NCBI RefSeq assembly: GCF_017877135.1
Contig: NZ_JAGIPH010000003.1
Span: forward strand, 434,001 to 498,000
DNA length: 64,000 nucleotides
From: Neorhizobium galegae
GTDB lineage: Bacteria > Pseudomonadota > Alphaproteobacteria > Rhizobiales > Rhizobiaceae
Reading direction: 5' to 3'
The notes below the pieces were generated by a model. That model was not told the DNA's origin, did not search any database, and worked only from the letters and a program-made list of their open reading frames with translations. A program made the translations under genes and the position numbers. Below, one piece after another: positions 16,192-29,995 of the stretch; the first letter of the stretch is position 1; each line of letters begins with the position of its first letter.

Positions 16192-19041
16192 CTATTCGGC
16201 CTGCCCCTCATCGCCGTCGCCGGATGCCCCGTCTTCGGACGGTGCAGCTGCCCCAAGGTCACCGGTCTCGGCCAACACCTCTTCCGGCAGGCCTGCGGCC
16301 TCCTCGTCGCCTTCCGGCTCGCTGATGCGCTCGACGGACACGACCTTCTCATCCTTGGCGGTGGAGAAGATGGTGACGCCCTTGGTGGCGCGGCTGGCGA
16401 TCCGGATGCCGTCGACGGGCACGCGGATCAGCTGGCCGCCGTCGGAGACGAGCATGATCTGGTCCTTGCCCTCGACCGGGAAGGCGGCGACCAGTTCGCC
16501 GATTTCCGCCGTCTTCGACGTATCGGTGGCGCGGATGCCCTTGCCGCCGCGGCCGGAGGTGCGGAAGTCGTAGGTGGACGAGCGCTTGCCGATGCCCTTT
16601 TCCGAGATCGTCAGCACGAACTGCTCGCGCGCCTTCAGTTCCTGATAGCGCTCTTCCTTCAGCTCGCCGACTTCGCCGACCTCTTCACCGACCAGAGCGA
16701 TATCGTCTTCATCAACACCGCTGGCACGACGTTCGGCAGCCGACCGCTTCAGATAGGCGGCCCGCTCCCACGGTTCGGCATCCACATGGCCGACGATGGT
16801 CATCGAGATGATGCGGTCGCCGGGCGCCAGCGTAATGCCGCGCACGCCGATGGAATTGCGGCCGGCAAAGACGCGCACTTCATCGACCGGGAAGCGGATG
16901 GCTTGGCCAAGCGCGGTCGTCAGCAGCACGTCGTCGCCGGCATCGTTATCGGCAGCGCCTGCCCCATTGCAGGTCTCGACGGAGAGGATTTCATCGCCCT
17001 CCTCTTCAAGCTTCATGGCGATCTTGCCGTTGCGGTTCACTTGGATGAAGTCCGACAGCTTGTTGCGGCGCACGGTTCCGCGCGTCGTGGAGAACATCAC
17101 GTCGAGGTTCTCCCAGCTCTTTTCGTCCTCCGGCAGCGGCATGATGGTGGTGATGCGTTCGCCGGCTTCCAGCGGCAGCATGTTGATGAGCGCCTTGCCG
17201 CGCGATTGCGGCGTGCCGACCGGCAGGCGCCAGACCTTTTCCTTGTAGACGATGCCGCGCGAGGAAAAGAACAGAACCGGCGTATGGGTATTGGCAACAA
17301 ATAGCCGGGTAACGAAATCCGTATCCCGGGTTGCCATGCCCGAGCGACCCTTGCCGCCGCGGCGCTGGGCGCGATAGGTGGTGAGTGGCACGCGCTTGAT
17401 ATAGCCGAGATGCGACACGGTCACGACCATGTCCTCGCGGGCGATCAGGTCCTCGTCGTCCATGTCCGGACCGCCGTCCATGATGACGGTGCGGCGCGGC
17501 GTGCCGAACTCGTCGCGCACGGCGATCAGCTCGTCCTTGACGATGGTCTGGATGCGCAGGCGCGAAGACAGAATATCGAGATAATCGCTGATTTCGGCGC
17601 CGATCTTGTTCAATTCGTCGCTGATTTCGTCGCGGCCAAGCGCGGTAAGGCGCGCCAGGCGCAGTTCCAGAATGGCGCGCGCCTGCTCTTCGGACAGATT
17701 ATATGTGCCGTCCTCGTTGATGCGGTGACGCGGATCGTCGATGAGGCGGATCAGGGCCTCGACATCCATGGCCGGCCAGCGGCGGGTCATCAACTGCTCG
17801 CGCGCCGTCTGCGGATCGGGTGCACGGCGGATCAGGCTGATGATCTCGTCGATATTGGCAACCGAAATTGCAAGGCCCACCAAGACGTGGGCACGGTCGC
17901 GCGCCTTGCGCAGAAGATACTTGGTTCGCCGGCTAACCACTTCCTCGCGGAAGACGGCGAAGGCCCGCAGCATGTCGATCAGCGTCAGCTGTTCCGGCTT
18001 GCCGCCGTTCAACGCCACCATGTTGCAGCCGAAAGAGGTCTGCAGCGGGGTATAGCGGTAAAGCTGGTTGAGGATCACATCGGCATTGGCATCGCGCTTC
18101 AGCTCGATGACGACGCGGTAGCCCTGGCGGTCGCTTTCGTCGCGCAGATCCGAAATGCCTTCGACGCGCTTTTCGCGCACGAGTTCGGCGATCTTTTCGA
18201 TCATCGTCGCCTTGTTCACCTGGTAGGGAACCTCGTCGATGATGATCTGCTCGCGGTCGCCGCGCATTGGCTCAACGCGGGCGCGCCCGCGCATGATGAC
18301 CGAGCCGCGGCCGGTCTCGTAGGCGGCCTTGATGCCGGAACGACCGAGGATCAGCGCGCCGGTCGGAAAGTCGGGGCCGGGAATGATCTGCATCAGTTCC
18401 GGCAGCTCGATGGCCGGATTGTCGATGATGGCGATGACGCCGTCGATCACTTCGGACAGATTGTGCGGCGGAATATTCGTCGCCATGCCGACCGCGATGC
18501 CGCCGGCCCCATTGACGAGCAGATTGGGGAACTTTGCCGGCACGACGACGGGCTCCGACATGGTGCCGTCGTAGTTGTCGCGGAAATCGACCGTTTCCTT
18601 GTCGAGATCGTCGAGCAGCGCATGGGCCACCTTCTGCAGGCGGCATTCCGTGTAGCGCTGGGCGGCCGGCGGATCGCCGTCGATCGAGCCGAAATTGCCC
18701 TGACCGTCGATCAGCGGCATGCGCAGCGACCAGTCCTGCGCCATGCGGGCCAAGGCGTCATAAATCGCGGAATCGCCGTGCGGATGGTATTTACCCATCA
18801 CGTCACCGGTCACGCGCGCCGACTTGACGTATTTCTTGTTCCAGTCCAGGCCGAGTTCATTCATCCCGTAAAGGATGCGTCGATGAACCGGCTTCAAACC
18901 GTCACGCACATCGGGCAGCGCGCGGCTCACGATCACGCTCATGGCGTAATCGAGATAGGACCGCTGCATCTCCTCCATGATGGAAATAGGTTCGATGCCG
19001 GGGGGCAGCTTTCCGCCGCCGGGGGTGCTCTGCTCAGTCAA
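16192..19041 (-). CDS. gyrA: DNA gyrase subunit A
   Basis: Breakage-reunion subunit of gyrase, 949 aa, somewhat longer than the E. coli protein because of an acidic C-terminal tail. The quinolone-resistance region reads [16 protein letters not shown] with Ser91 and Asp95 at the E. coli 83 and 87 positions, i.e. the sensitive form. The catalytic tyrosine lies in [10 protein letters not shown], and the GyrA box QRRGGKG opens the C-terminal beta-pinwheel domain. The ATG at 19041 gives [10 protein letters not shown]. It has its own terminator, so the coaD block downstream is likely transcribed separately. Confidence 0.98.
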   Translation of the reverse strand: MTEQSTPGGGKLPPGIEPISIMEEMQRSYLDYAMSVIVSRALPDVRDGLKPVHRRILYGMNELGLDWNKKYVKSARVTGDVMGKYHPHGDSAIYDALARMAQDWSLRMPLIDGQGNFGSIDGDPPAAQRYTECRLQKVAHALLDDLDKETVDFRDNYDGTMSEPVVVPAKFPNLLVNGAGGIAVGMATNIPPHNLSEVIDGVIAIIDNPAIELPELMQIIPGPDFPTGALILGRSGIKAAYETGRGSVIMRGRARVEPMRGDREQIIIDEVPYQVNKATMIEKIAELVREKRVEGISDLRDESDRQGYRVVIELKRDANADVILNQLYRYTPLQTSFGCNMVALNGGKPEQLTLIDMLRAFAVFREEVVSRRTKYLLRKARDRAHVLVGLAISVANIDEIISLIRRAPDPQTAREQLMTRRWPAMDVEALIRLIDDPRHRINEDGTYNLSEEQARAILELRLARLTALGRDEISDELNKIGAEISDYLDILSSRLRIQTIVKDELIAVRDEFGTPRRTVIMDGGPDMDDEDLIAREDMVVTVSHLGYIKRVPLTTYRAQRRGGKGRSGMATRDTDFVTRLFVANTHTPVLFFSSRGIVYKEKVWRLPVGTPQSRGKALINMLPLEAGERITTIMPLPEDEKSWENLDVMFSTTRGTVRRNKLSDFIQVNRNGKIAMKLEEEGDEILSVETCNGAGAADNDAGDDVLLTTALGQAIRFPVDEVRVFAGRNSIGVRGITLAPGDRIISMTIVGHVDAEPWERAAYLKRSAAERRASGVDEDDIALVGEEVGEVGELKEERYQELKAREQFVLTISEKGIGKRSSTYDFRTSGRGGKGIRATDTSKTAEIGELVAAFPVEGKDQIMLVSDGGQLIRVPVDGIRIASRATKGVTIFSTAKDEKVVSVERISEPEGDEEAAGLPEEVLAETGDLGAAAPSEDGASGDGDEGQAE

Positions 19042-19248
19042 ATCGGATACGATCTCTGTTCGGAATCAGTTGGTTCTGTATAGCCGAAAGGCCGGTTCAA
19101 CGCCAATTTACCGGCAGGTTTTGAACAGGCTTTTGCGACGTTTGCGGGGCAGATGCACGAAAGACTGCGCATCTGGAACTTTCCTCGCCCGCGCAACTGT
19201 CCTAACAATGTTAATGGGCCGCCGCAAGCGGCGTGAGGGGGAAGACAG

Positions 19249-19878
19249 ATGGCGAGCGCAGATACCATCATGAGCGCGTTTACGACGCTGCTGGTCACCC
19301 TCGATCCGCCGGGGCTGGCGCCGATCTTCCTTGGCCTCACCGCCGGCTTGACGCGGGCGCAGCGACGCCAGGTCGCCTGGCGCGGCTCGCTGATCGCCTT
19401 CTGCATTCTGGCGGTGTTTGCCGTCTTCGGCGCCGGCATCCTGTCGCTGCTCGGCATTTCGATGGGGGCCTTCCGCATTTCTGGCGGCATGCTGTTATTC
19501 TGGATCGCCTTCGAGATGATTTTCCAGAAGCGCAACGACCGCAAGGAAGAAACCTCCAAGACGGCCATCACCATCGACCATATCCAGAACATCGCCGTAT
19601 TTCCGCTCGCCCTGCCGCTGATCGCCGGACCGGGCGCCATTTCCGCGACCGTGCTGCTTGCCGGCTCCTTTGCCCAACCGCTCGACCGGGCCGTTCTCAT
19701 TCTGATGCTGGCCATGGCCATGGCGACCGTTCTCATCGCGCTGATGATCGCCGACCGGCTGGACCGGTATCTCGGCGTCTCCGGTCGTGCCGTTCTCACG
19801 CGTCTGCTCGGCGTACTGCTGGCTGCGCTCTCAGCACAGTTTGTCGTGGATGGCGTCAAATCGGCCTTTGTGCTCTGA
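19249..19878 (+). CDS. MarC family integral membrane protein
   Basis: 209 aa with six hydrophobic helices. The family segments LLVTLDPPGLAPIFLGL near the N-terminus and FPLALPLIAGPGAISATVLL in the middle identify the MarC/UPF0056 family, whose members were once linked to multiple antibiotic resistance but whose function is not established. The ATG at 19249 is preceded by GGGGGAAGACAG. It is divergent from gyrA with a 207-bp gap that should hold both promoters. Confidence 0.9.
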   Translation: MASADTIMSAFTTLLVTLDPPGLAPIFLGLTAGLTRAQRRQVAWRGSLIAFCILAVFAVFGAGILSLLGISMGAFRISGGMLLFWIAFEMIFQKRNDRKEETSKTAITIDHIQNIAVFPLALPLIAGPGAISATVLLAGSFAQPLDRAVLILMLAMAMATVLIALMIADRLDRYLGVSGRAVLTRLLGVLLAALSAQFVVDGVKSAFVL

Positions 19879-19972
19879 CAAACCAAGGCCCGCCTTCATC
19901 CCCGCGCCGGCCGACCGGGCGCTCATCTGCGTCGGCTATCGACGCCCTCTACAACTCTTCCAGGCATACACA

Positions 19973-21154
19973 ATGAGAATAACCGCCTATCTTCAGCGTT
20001 TCCTGCCATCCCAGCCACCCTTGAGTCTCAAGGAGCGGACCCGTGCTTCACTCGGCGCCCTTGTCGGGATCGCGATCACGGGGCTCGGCGGTGCCTTTGC
20101 GCTCAGCCAGGGCCTGATGGCGCCCATGCTGATTGCGCCGATGGGGGCGTCCGCGGTGCTTCTGTTTGCCGCTCCCTCCAGTCCGCTGGCGCAGCCATGG
20201 TCCGTGATCGGTGGAAACGGCCTGTCAGCGCTGATGGGGGTCGTCGCCTGCCTTCTCGTGCCAGACCCGGTTATGGCCGCAGCACTTGCCGTCAGCCTTG
20301 CGATCGCGGTGATGTCGGCCTGCCGCTGCCTGCATCCACCGGGCGGCGCCGTGGCGCTCACGGCCGTGATCGGCGGCGGCGCCATACAAAACCTCGGTTT
20401 CGGCTTCGTGCTATGGCCCGTTCTGGGCAGTTCGCTGCTGCTTCTCCTGTCCGCGCTCGCCTATCATCTCCTCACCGGCGGCCTCTACCCACACCGCCCC
20501 CAGGCCTCGCCGCAGGCCCATGCGACGGCCGATCCCGCGCCTCTGGCCCGTATCGGCTTTCTCGCGGAAGATCTTGATGAGGTGCTGAAGGATTATGACC
20601 GGTTTTTGGATATCGACCGGGGCGATCTGGAAACCATCCTGCGGCGCACGGAACTGCGCTCCTACCGCCGGCGCGCCCAGCATGCCGACTGCGGCAGCAT
20701 CATGTCGCGCGATGTCGTGGCGGTGGCGCCCGATACCAGCCTCCAGGAAGCCTACGCCCTGATGCGCCGCCACCAGTTCCACGCTCTGCCCGTCACCGAC
20801 GAGCAGGCCAGGGTTGTCGGTATCGTCACGCAGAGCGATTTCCTGCATAAGCCGCGCTGGGTGGCGGGGCGTCCGCGCATTGCCATCAGACAGCGCCTTC
20901 GCCTGATGCTCGCGGGCGCATCGGCGCCCAATGATACCGTCAAGGACATCATGACGACCCCCGTGCGCACGGTCAGCGCCGATATGCCGATTGCCGACGC
21001 CATTATCGCCTTTGCCGAAGGCGGCCTGCACCATCTGCCCGTCGTGCGGGGCGGAAACCGGCTTGCGGGCATCATCTCGCAATCCGATGCGCTGGTGGCC
21101 ATGCTGGAAGACAAAACGGCCGCCGGAAGCCCTCCTCCACCGGCCGTTGCGTAA
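19973..21154 (+). CDS. HPP family membrane protein fused to tandem CBS domains
   Basis: 393 aa. Residues 20-170 form a four-helix HPP-type membrane domain with the name-giving motif CRCLHPPGGAVAL; after a charged linker (DEVLKDYDRFLDIDRGD) come two CBS repeats at about 235-385 (GSIMSRDVVAVAPDTSLQ and KDIMTTPVRTVSADMPIA). In plants and cyanobacteria HPP proteins transport nitrite; CBS pairs usually bind adenine nucleotides, so ligand-gated transport is a reasonable inference. The ATG at 19973 places the signal-like first helix properly; the frame is open to 19787. Confidence 0.85.
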   Translation: MRITAYLQRFLPSQPPLSLKERTRASLGALVGIAITGLGGAFALSQGLMAPMLIAPMGASAVLLFAAPSSPLAQPWSVIGGNGLSALMGVVACLLVPDPVMAAALAVSLAIAVMSACRCLHPPGGAVALTAVIGGGAIQNLGFGFVLWPVLGSSLLLLLSALAYHLLTGGLYPHRPQASPQAHATADPAPLARIGFLAEDLDEVLKDYDRFLDIDRGDLETILRRTELRSYRRRAQHADCGSIMSRDVVAVAPDTSLQEAYALMRRHQFHALPVTDEQARVVGIVTQSDFLHKPRWVAGRPRIAIRQRLRLMLAGASAPNDTVKDIMTTPVRTVSADMPIADAIIAFAEGGLHHLPVVRGGNRLAGIISQSDALVAMLEDKTAAGSPPPPAVA

Positions 21155-21180
21155 ATTTGTTCGCGGATAGAACGGATCGA

Positions 21181-21717
21181 TCAGAACGGGATATCGTCGT
21201 CCAGATCGCGCGCGAAACCGCCGCCGGAGGACTGGCCACCGCGGCCGGAGCTTGCGGGAGCACGGTCGTAATCGTCGCCGTAGCCGCCACCGAAATCACC
21301 ACCGCCAGCGGGCTGGCCGCCAGAACGGCCGCCACCAAAGCCAGCGCCCTGCCCGCCACCTTCACCCCGGCCGCCCAGCATGGTCAGCGTGGAGTTAAAA
21401 CCCTGCAGCACGATTTCGGTCGAATAGCGGTCATTGCCGGTCTGGTCCTGCCATTTGCGGGTCTGCAGCTGGCCTTCGATATAAACCGTCGCACCCTTCT
21501 TCAGGTATTGCTCTGCCACCTTGCAGAGACCTTCGTTGAAGATCACCACGCTGTGCCACTCGGTCTTTTCCTTGCGCTCGCCGCTGTTGCGGTCGCGCCA
21601 GGTCTCAGAGGTCGCGATACGCAGGTTGGCAATCGGCCGGCCGTCCTGCGTCCGACGGATTTCCGGGTCGGCGCCGAGATTGCCGATCAAAATTACCTTG
21701 TTGACGCTGCCAGCCAT
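21181..21717 (-). CDS. ssb: Single-stranded DNA-binding protein
   Basis: 178 aa. An OB-fold (about residues 5-115, starting [18 protein letters not shown]) binds ssDNA; a glycine-rich flexible linker follows, and the protein ends in the acidic tip DLDDDIPF that recruits repair and replication partners. The start at 21717 is the conserved one. It is divergent from uvrA, with the SOS box between them, as in many bacteria. Confidence 0.97.
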   Translation of the reverse strand: MAGSVNKVILIGNLGADPEIRRTQDGRPIANLRIATSETWRDRNSGERKEKTEWHSVVIFNEGLCKVAEQYLKKGATVYIEGQLQTRKWQDQTGNDRYSTEIVLQGFNSTLTMLGGRGEGGGQGAGFGGGRSGGQPAGGGDFGGGYGDDYDRAPASSGRGGQSSGGGFARDLDDDIPF

Positions 21718-21831
21718 TTTTTCACCTTGTCTGCTGCCGCATGCGGCACGCGAATTTTAAAAACCTTTCCCACTCTACCCCATTGCCGGCGGCGAATGGG
21801 TTTTGGAGATCGGTAATCCACAAGCAAATTT

Positions 21832-21846
21832 GTTCTTTCTTTGTTC
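21832..21846. promoter_or_regulatory. LexA (SOS) box of the alphaproteobacterial type
   Basis: GTTCTTTCTTTGTTC is a perfect GTTC-N7-GTTC direct repeat, the consensus for LexA in alphaproteobacteria. It lies between divergent ssb (115 bp away) and uvrA (137 bp away), both known SOS genes. Confidence 0.85.
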
Positions 21847-21983
21847 TAGTATTCCGCTATGATCCTGTCAACGCCCGGATGCGTAGCACGAATCGAAAAG
21901 CCACTCGGCAACGCCTTTCGCCTCGACACCGGCCGATGGATCACTAGATAAGGGACTTGTCCTCCCACAGAGCCTTTTTCACG

Positions 21984-24905
21984 ATGAGCGAACTCAAGAC
22001 GATTTCCATTCGCGGCGCCCGCGAGCACAATCTCAAGGGCATCGATCTCGACCTGCCCCGCAACAGCCTGATCGTGATGACCGGCCTGTCCGGATCGGGA
22101 AAATCATCCCTGGCCTTCGACACCATTTATGCGGAAGGCCAGCGGCGCTATGTCGAGAGCCTGTCGGCCTATGCGCGCCAGTTCCTGGAAATGATGCAGA
22201 AACCGGATGTCGACCAGATCGACGGCCTGTCGCCAGCCATTTCCATCGAGCAGAAAACCACGTCGAAAAACCCGCGGTCGACGGTCGGCACCGTCACCGA
22301 AATCTACGACTATATGCGCCTTCTGTTTGCGCGCGTCGGCGTGCCCTATTCGCCCGCCACCGGCCTTCCCATCGAAAGCCAGACGGTGAGCCAGATGGTG
22401 GACCGGGTTCTCGCCTTCGAGGAAGGCACCCGTCTCTACATTCTCGCGCCGCTCGTGCGCGGCCGCAAGGGCGAGTACAAGAAGGAACTCGCCGACCTGA
22501 TGAAGAAGGGCTTTCAGCGCGTGAAGGTGGATGGCACCTTCTACGAGATCGCCGAAGCCCCGACGCTCGACAAGAAATACAAGCACGATATCGACGTGGT
22601 GGTCGACCGCGTCGTGGTGCGCTCCGATATCGGCGCGCGTCTGGCCGACAGTCTGGAAACGTGCCTGAGACTGGCGGACGGCTTGGCGATTGCCGAATTT
22701 GCCGACAAGCCGCTGCCGCCGGAGGAAACCTCTGCTGGCGGCTCGGCCAACAAATCACTCAACGAAACCCACGAGCGGGTTCTGTTTTCGGAAAAATTCG
22801 CCTGCCCCGTTTCCGGCTTCACCATTCCGGAGATCGAGCCGCGGCTGTTTTCCTTCAACAACCCGTTTGGCGCCTGCCCGACCTGCGATGGTCTGGGCTC
22901 GCAGCAGAAGGTGGATGAGGCACTCATCGTGCCGGAGCCGGAGCGCACGCTGAAGGACGGCGCGATTGCGCCCTGGGCCAAATCCTCCTCGCCCTATTAC
23001 AACCAGACGCTCGAGGGCCTCGGCAAGGTCTATGGCTTCAAGCTGTCCGACCGCTGGGCGAAGCTGTCGAAGGAGGCGCAGAGCGCCATCCTGCACGGCA
23101 CCGACGAAAAAATCGAATTTCACTATGTCGATGGCGCCCGCGCCTACAAGACGACGAAGAATTTCGAAGGCATCGTGCCGAATCTCGAGCGCCGCTGGAA
23201 GGAAACCGACAGCGCCTGGGCGCGCGAGGAGATCGAGCGCTACATGTCGGCGGCCCCCTGCCCGGCCTGCAACGGCTTTCGCCTGAAGCCGGAAGCGCTT
23301 GCGGTGAAGATCGACAAGCTGCACATCGGCGAAGTCACGCAGATGTCGATCAAGGTGGCGCGCGACTGGTTCGAGGACCTGCCGGAGCGTCTGACGTCCA
23401 AGCAGAACGAGATTGCCGTGCGTATTCTCAAGGAGATCCGCGAACGCCTGCGGTTCCTCAACGACGTCGGGCTCGATTATCTCAGCCTCTCGCGCAATTC
23501 CGGCACGCTGTCCGGCGGTGAAAGCCAGCGCATCCGACTTGCCTCGCAGATCGGCTCGGGTCTGACCGGCGTGCTCTACGTGCTGGACGAACCCTCGATC
23601 GGCCTGCACCAGCGCGACAATGCCCGTCTTCTCGACACGCTGAAACACCTGCGCGACATCGGCAATACGGTGCTGGTGGTGGAGCATGACGAGGATGCGA
23701 TCCTGACGGCCGACTATGTTGTCGATATCGGTCCGGCCGCCGGCATCCATGGTGGCGAGGTGATTGCCGCCGGCACGCCGCAGGAGGTGATGGCGCATCC
23801 GAAATCGCTGACGGGCAAATATCTGTCCGGCGAGCTCGGCGTTCCCGTGCCGGCTGAGCGGCGCAAGCCGAAGAAGGGTCGCGAGATCAAGGTGGTCGGC
23901 GCCCGGGGCAACAACCTGAAAAATGTCACGGCGGCGGTGCCGCTCGGGCTTTTCACGGCCGTCACCGGCGTGTCCGGCGGCGGAAAATCGACCTTCCTCA
24001 TCGAAACGCTCTACAAGGCGGCGGCGCGGCGCGTCATGGGTGCCCGGGAAATTCCGGCCGACCACGACCGCATCGACGGTTTCGAATTCATCGACAAGGT
24101 GATCGACATCGACCAGTCGCCGATCGGGCGCACGCCGCGCTCCAACCCGGCGACCTATACCGGTGCTTTCACGCCGATCCGCGACTGGTTTTCCGGCCTG
24201 CCGGAGGCAAAGGCCCGCGGCTATCAGCCCGGCCGCTTCTCGTTCAACGTCAAGGGGGGCCGCTGCGAAGCCTGCCAGGGCGATGGCGTGATCAAGATCG
24301 AGATGCACTTCCTGCCGGATGTCTATGTCACCTGCGACGTCTGCCATGGCAAGCGCTACAATCGCGAGACGCTCGATGTCACCTTCAAGGGCAAGTCGAT
24401 CGCCGACGTGCTCGACATGACGGTGGAGGAAGGCGTCGACTTCTTCTCGGCAGTGCCGGCCGTGCGCGACAAGCTGCAGGCGCTGTTTGATGTGGGGCTT
24501 GGCTATATCAAGGTCGGCCAGCAGGCCAATACGCTCTCGGGCGGCGAGGCGCAGCGCGTGAAGCTTGCCAAGGAACTCTCGAAACGCTCGACCGGCCGCA
24601 CGCTCTACATCCTCGACGAACCGACGACAGGGCTTCACTTCCACGATGTGGCAAAGCTCCTGGAAATGCTGCACGAACTGGTCAACCAAGGCAATTCGGT
24701 CGTCGTCATCGAGCACAATCTCGAAGTCATCAAGACGGCCGACTGGGTCATCGATATCGGCCCGGAAGGCGGAACCGGCGGCGGCGAAGTGGTCGCAACG
24801 GGAACGCCGGAAGCCATCGTGAAGGAAAAGCGCTCCTATACGGGCCAGTTCCTCAAGGATCTCCTGGAGCGCCGGCCCGTTCAGAAAATCGAGGCGGCGG
24901 AATAA
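21984..24905 (+). CDS. uvrA: Excinuclease ABC subunit A
   Basis: Damage-recognition ATPase of nucleotide excision repair, 973 aa. The two ABC modules have Walker A loops [14 protein letters not shown] and [14 protein letters not shown], two signature motifs (SGGESQRI and SGGEAQRV), and zinc-binding cysteine pairs (CPTC near the middle of the first half; CEAC and CDVC in the second). The ATG at 21984 gives [19 protein letters not shown], the conserved start; its ribosome-binding site is weak. Expression is probably LexA controlled through the box 137 bp upstream. Confidence 0.98.
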   Translation: MSELKTISIRGAREHNLKGIDLDLPRNSLIVMTGLSGSGKSSLAFDTIYAEGQRRYVESLSAYARQFLEMMQKPDVDQIDGLSPAISIEQKTTSKNPRSTVGTVTEIYDYMRLLFARVGVPYSPATGLPIESQTVSQMVDRVLAFEEGTRLYILAPLVRGRKGEYKKELADLMKKGFQRVKVDGTFYEIAEAPTLDKKYKHDIDVVVDRVVVRSDIGARLADSLETCLRLADGLAIAEFADKPLPPEETSAGGSANKSLNETHERVLFSEKFACPVSGFTIPEIEPRLFSFNNPFGACPTCDGLGSQQKVDEALIVPEPERTLKDGAIAPWAKSSSPYYNQTLEGLGKVYGFKLSDRWAKLSKEAQSAILHGTDEKIEFHYVDGARAYKTTKNFEGIVPNLERRWKETDSAWAREEIERYMSAAPCPACNGFRLKPEALAVKIDKLHIGEVTQMSIKVARDWFEDLPERLTSKQNEIAVRILKEIRERLRFLNDVGLDYLSLSRNSGTLSGGESQRIRLASQIGSGLTGVLYVLDEPSIGLHQRDNARLLDTLKHLRDIGNTVLVVEHDEDAILTADYVVDIGPAAGIHGGEVIAAGTPQEVMAHPKSLTGKYLSGELGVPVPAERRKPKKGREIKVVGARGNNLKNVTAAVPLGLFTAVTGVSGGGKSTFLIETLYKAAARRVMGAREIPADHDRIDGFEFIDKVIDIDQSPIGRTPRSNPATYTGAFTPIRDWFSGLPEAKARGYQPGRFSFNVKGGRCEACQGDGVIKIEMHFLPDVYVTCDVCHGKRYNRETLDVTFKGKSIADVLDMTVEEGVDFFSAVPAVRDKLQALFDVGLGYIKVGQQANTLSGGEAQRVKLAKELSKRSTGRTLYILDEPTTGLHFHDVAKLLEMLHELVNQGNSVVVIEHNLEVIKTADWVIDIGPEGGTGGGEVVATGTPEAIVKEKRSYTGQFLKDLLERRPVQKIEAAE

Positions 24906-24948
24906 GGATCTGCCGCCGGACCCAGCCCATTGATCGAAAGGCCAACGC

Positions 24949-25755
24949 ATGAGTACATCCGGCATCATCCGCACCGGCATCGGCGGCTGGACCTTCGATC
25001 CCTGGGAGGGCACGTTCTATCCGGAAAAGCTCACAAAGAAGCGCCAGCTGGAATTTGCCAGCCGTGAACTCACCGCCATCGAGGTGAACGGTACCTATTA
25101 TTCCAGCCAGAAGCCGGCGACATTCGCCAAATGGGCGGCGGAGGTGCCGGAGAATTTTGTGTTCTCGCTGAAGGCCAGCCGCTATTGCACCAATCGCAAG
25201 GTGCTGGCGGAGGCGGGTCCGTCCATCGAAAAATTCCTGCAGCAGGGCATTGCCGAACTCGGGTCCCATCTCGGCCCCATTCTCTGGCAGTTCATGGGCA
25301 CGAAGAAATTCGAGCCGGAAGATTTCGAAGCCTTTCTGCAGCAACTGCCGAAGACGCTGGATGGCTTGCCGCTTCGCCATGTGGTGGAGCCGCGCCATGA
25401 GAGTTTCTGCACGCCGGAATGCGTGGCGCTCCTGTCGAAATATCAGGTGGCTGCCGTCTGCGCCGATCATGCCGACTATCCGATGTTTGCCGATGTGACA
25501 GCCGACTTCGTCTATGCGCGCCTGCAGAAGGGAACGGACGACATGCCAAGCTGCTACCCGCCGAAAGACATAGATCTCTGGGCAAAGCGGTTGAAAACCT
25601 ATGCAGAGGGCAAGGTGCCCGACGATCTGGCGCTCCATGCGCCGGACCGGCAGGTGCCTGCAAAACCGCGCGACGTCTTTGCCTTCTTCATCTCCGGCGG
25701 TAAGGTGAATGCGCCGAACGGCGCCCGTCTGCTGCAGAAGGCTGTGGCGCAGTGA
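24949..25755 (+). CDS. DUF72 domain protein
   Basis: 268 aa. Starts with the family signature RTGIGGWTFDPWEGTFYP and carries the EVNGTYYSSQ and VEPRHESF segments; the fold is a TIM barrel (YecE-like). The biochemical function is unknown. It follows uvrA by 43 bp and its stop codon overlaps the start of the next gene (TGATG), so these three may be co-transcribed. Confidence 0.85.
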   Translation: MSTSGIIRTGIGGWTFDPWEGTFYPEKLTKKRQLEFASRELTAIEVNGTYYSSQKPATFAKWAAEVPENFVFSLKASRYCTNRKVLAEAGPSIEKFLQQGIAELGSHLGPILWQFMGTKKFEPEDFEAFLQQLPKTLDGLPLRHVVEPRHESFCTPECVALLSKYQVAAVCADHADYPMFADVTADFVYARLQKGTDDMPSCYPPKDIDLWAKRLKTYAEGKVPDDLALHAPDRQVPAKPRDVFAFFISGGKVNAPNGARLLQKAVAQ

Positions 25756-26291
25756 TGGTGGACGGGTTGGCCGGCCGCGCCGCCCGCATTCGGATTGCGC
25801 AAGCAGGTCCATCGAACTTTGCCGATCTGCAGACGATTGAAAGAGCAGCCTTCGCATCGCTCGCGGCTGCGGGCGGGGTGGCGGGCGAACCGGTGGTAAG
25901 CGCCAAGGACGATCTGCAAGCCTATTGCGACTCAGGCTTTTTGCTGGCCGCCTTTGATGCCGAAAGACCGGTTGCCTTTGCGGGTGGGCTGGTTCTGCAC
26001 GATCGGCTGCATGTGGCGGAAATGGATGTCCATCCCGACTGGCAGCGCCTGGGTCTTGGCACGCGATTGCTGGAGGCACTGCTTGAGGCGGCAAAGGTCC
26101 GTCCCCTGCGCGGCGCTTCGCTGACGACGGATCGCTGGGTGCCGTTCAATGCGCCTTTCTACCGGCGCTTCGGCTTTGTCATTGTCGAGGCAAAAGACTG
26201 TCCGGATCACCTGGGAAAGATTGTGGCCCGGGAGGTGCGCATGGGTATTGATCCGCTGCGTCGGGTTGCCATGCTCCTTGATTTTTCCTGA
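25755..26291 (+). CDS. GNAT family N-acetyltransferase
   Basis: 178 aa. The acetyl-CoA pyrophosphate-binding loop is QRLGLGTRLLEALLE, preceded by the beta strand AEMDVHPDW and followed by FNAPFYRRFGF, the usual C-terminal element. The acceptor substrate is unknown. The ATG at 25755 overlaps the DUF72 stop codon; a GTG at 25752 is in frame as well. It is convergent with the NAD(P)HX repair gene, which ends 6 bp away. Confidence 0.85.
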   Translation: MVDGLAGRAARIRIAQAGPSNFADLQTIERAAFASLAAAGGVAGEPVVSAKDDLQAYCDSGFLLAAFDAERPVAFAGGLVLHDRLHVAEMDVHPDWQRLGLGTRLLEALLEAAKVRPLRGASLTTDRWVPFNAPFYRRFGFVIVEAKDCPDHLGKIVAREVRMGIDPLRRVAMLLDFS

Positions 26292-26297
26292 GACGGA

Positions 26298-28458
<2,161 letters not shown>

Positions 28459-28526
28459 TCCTGCGCCACAAATCCGGCTTCAAAGAACCGGATAGAGCCA
28501 CTATTTCATAATCCAAGGGAGAGACC

Positions 28527-29936
28527 ATGACGACCGCAAGCGACATCATGAAACAGATCAAGGAGAACGACGTCAAGTTCGTCGATCTGCGCTTCACCGA
28601 CCCCAAGGGCAAGCTGCAGCACGTCACGATGGATGTCGCGGCGGTTGACGAAGACATGTTCGCCGATGGCGTCATGTTCGACGGCTCGTCCATCGGCGGC
28701 TGGAAGGCCATCAACGAGTCCGACATGGTGCTGATGCCGGATCCGGCAACGGTTCACATGGACCCGTTCTTCGCCCAGTCGACCATGGTCGTCATGTGCG
28801 ACATTCTCGACCCGGTCTCGGGCGAAGCCTACAACCGTGATCCGCGCGGCACCGCCAAGAAGGCCGAAGCCTATCTGAAGGCATCCGGTATCGGCGACAC
28901 GGTCTTCGTCGGTCCTGAGCCGGAATTCTTCGTCTTCGACGACGTCAAGTACAAGGCGGACCCCTACAACACCGGCTTCAAGCTGGATTCGTCGGAACTG
29001 CCGTCGAACGACGACACCGATTACGAGACCGGCAACCTCGGCCACCGGCCGCGCGTCAAGGGCGGCTATTTCCCGGTTCCGCCGGTCGACAGCCTGCAGG
29101 ATATGCGCTCGGAAATGCTGACGGTTCTCGCCGAAATGGGCGTGGTCGTTGAAAAGCATCACCACGAAGTGGCGTCTGCCCAGCACGAGCTCGGCGTGAA
29201 GTTCGACACGCTGGTGCGCAATGCAGACAAGATGCAGATCTACAAATATGTCGTGCATCAGGTCGCAAACGCCTATGGCAAGACGGCCACCTTCATGCCG
29301 AAGCCGATCTATGGCGACAACGGCTCGGGCATGCACGTGCACCAGTCGATCTGGAAGGACGGCAAGCCGACCTTTGCCGGCGACGAATATGCCGGCCTGT
29401 CGGAAACCTGCCTCTACTACATCGGCGGCATCATCAAGCATGCCAAGGCCATCAACGCCTTCACCAACCCGACGACCAACTCCTACAAGCGTCTGGTTCC
29501 AGGCTATGAAGCCCCGGTTCTGCTCGCCTATTCGGCCCGCAACCGTTCGGCCTCCTGCCGCATTCCGTTCGGCTCCGGCCCGAAGGCCAAGCGCGTCGAA
29601 GTGCGCTTCCCCGATCCCGCGCAGAACCCCTATCTCGGCTTTGCTGCCATGCTGATGGCCGGCCTCGACGGTATCAAGAACAAGATCCATCCGGGCAAGG
29701 CCATGGACAAGGATCTCTACGACCTGCCGCCGAAGGAGCTGAAGAAGATCCCGACCGTCTGCGCCAGCCTGCGCGAAGCGCTCGACAGCCTCGACAAGGA
29801 TCGCAAATTCCTGACCGCCGGCGGCGTGTTCGATGACGACCAGATCGATGCCTATATCGAACTGAAGATGCAGGAAGTCATGCGTTTCGAAATGACCCCG
29901 CATCCGGTCGAATTCGACATGTATTACTCGATCTGA
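28527..29936 (+). CDS. glnA: Glutamine synthetase type I
   Basis: ATP-dependent synthesis of glutamine from glutamate and ammonium; dodecamer of 469-aa subunits, the standard GSI length. Metal-binding and substrate loops [15 protein letters not shown] ([11 protein letters not shown]), [13 protein letters not shown] and the ATP-binding region are intact. The adenylylated tyrosine is within [10 protein letters not shown] near residue 397, so GlnE control is expected. It is the second gene of the glnB-glnA operon and ends at a strong terminator. Confidence 0.98.
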   Translation: MTTASDIMKQIKENDVKFVDLRFTDPKGKLQHVTMDVAAVDEDMFADGVMFDGSSIGGWKAINESDMVLMPDPATVHMDPFFAQSTMVVMCDILDPVSGEAYNRDPRGTAKKAEAYLKASGIGDTVFVGPEPEFFVFDDVKYKADPYNTGFKLDSSELPSNDDTDYETGNLGHRPRVKGGYFPVPPVDSLQDMRSEMLTVLAEMGVVVEKHHHEVASAQHELGVKFDTLVRNADKMQIYKYVVHQVANAYGKTATFMPKPIYGDNGSGMHVHQSIWKDGKPTFAGDEYAGLSETCLYYIGGIIKHAKAINAFTNPTTNSYKRLVPGYEAPVLLAYSARNRSASCRIPFGSGPKAKRVEVRFPDPAQNPYLGFAAMLMAGLDGIKNKIHPGKAMDKDLYDLPPKELKKIPTVCASLREALDSLDKDRKFLTAGGVFDDDQIDAYIELKMQEVMRFEMTPHPVEFDMYYSI

Positions 29937-29966
29937 TCACCGCTTGCGGCAGACCGGAAGAAGTGG

Positions 29967-29995
29967 AACCGGCAGGCATCGCCTGCCGGTTTTTT
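29967..29995 (+). terminator. Rho-independent terminator of glnB-glnA
   Basis: AACCGGCAGGC and GCCTGCCGGTT form an 11-bp stem with a 3-base loop, followed by TTTTTT, 31 bp after the glnA stop codon. Confidence 0.92.

Noticed and set aside
16192..19041. Quinolone-resistance change in GyrA
   Set aside because: The residues at the resistance positions are Ser and Asp, the sensitive type.
22755..25013. Very long open frame on the minus strand antisense to uvrA (over 700 codons)
   Set aside because: Product of high GC at third codon positions of uvrA; low-complexity His/Arg/Leu composition with no domain, and the plus-strand protein is unmistakable UvrA.
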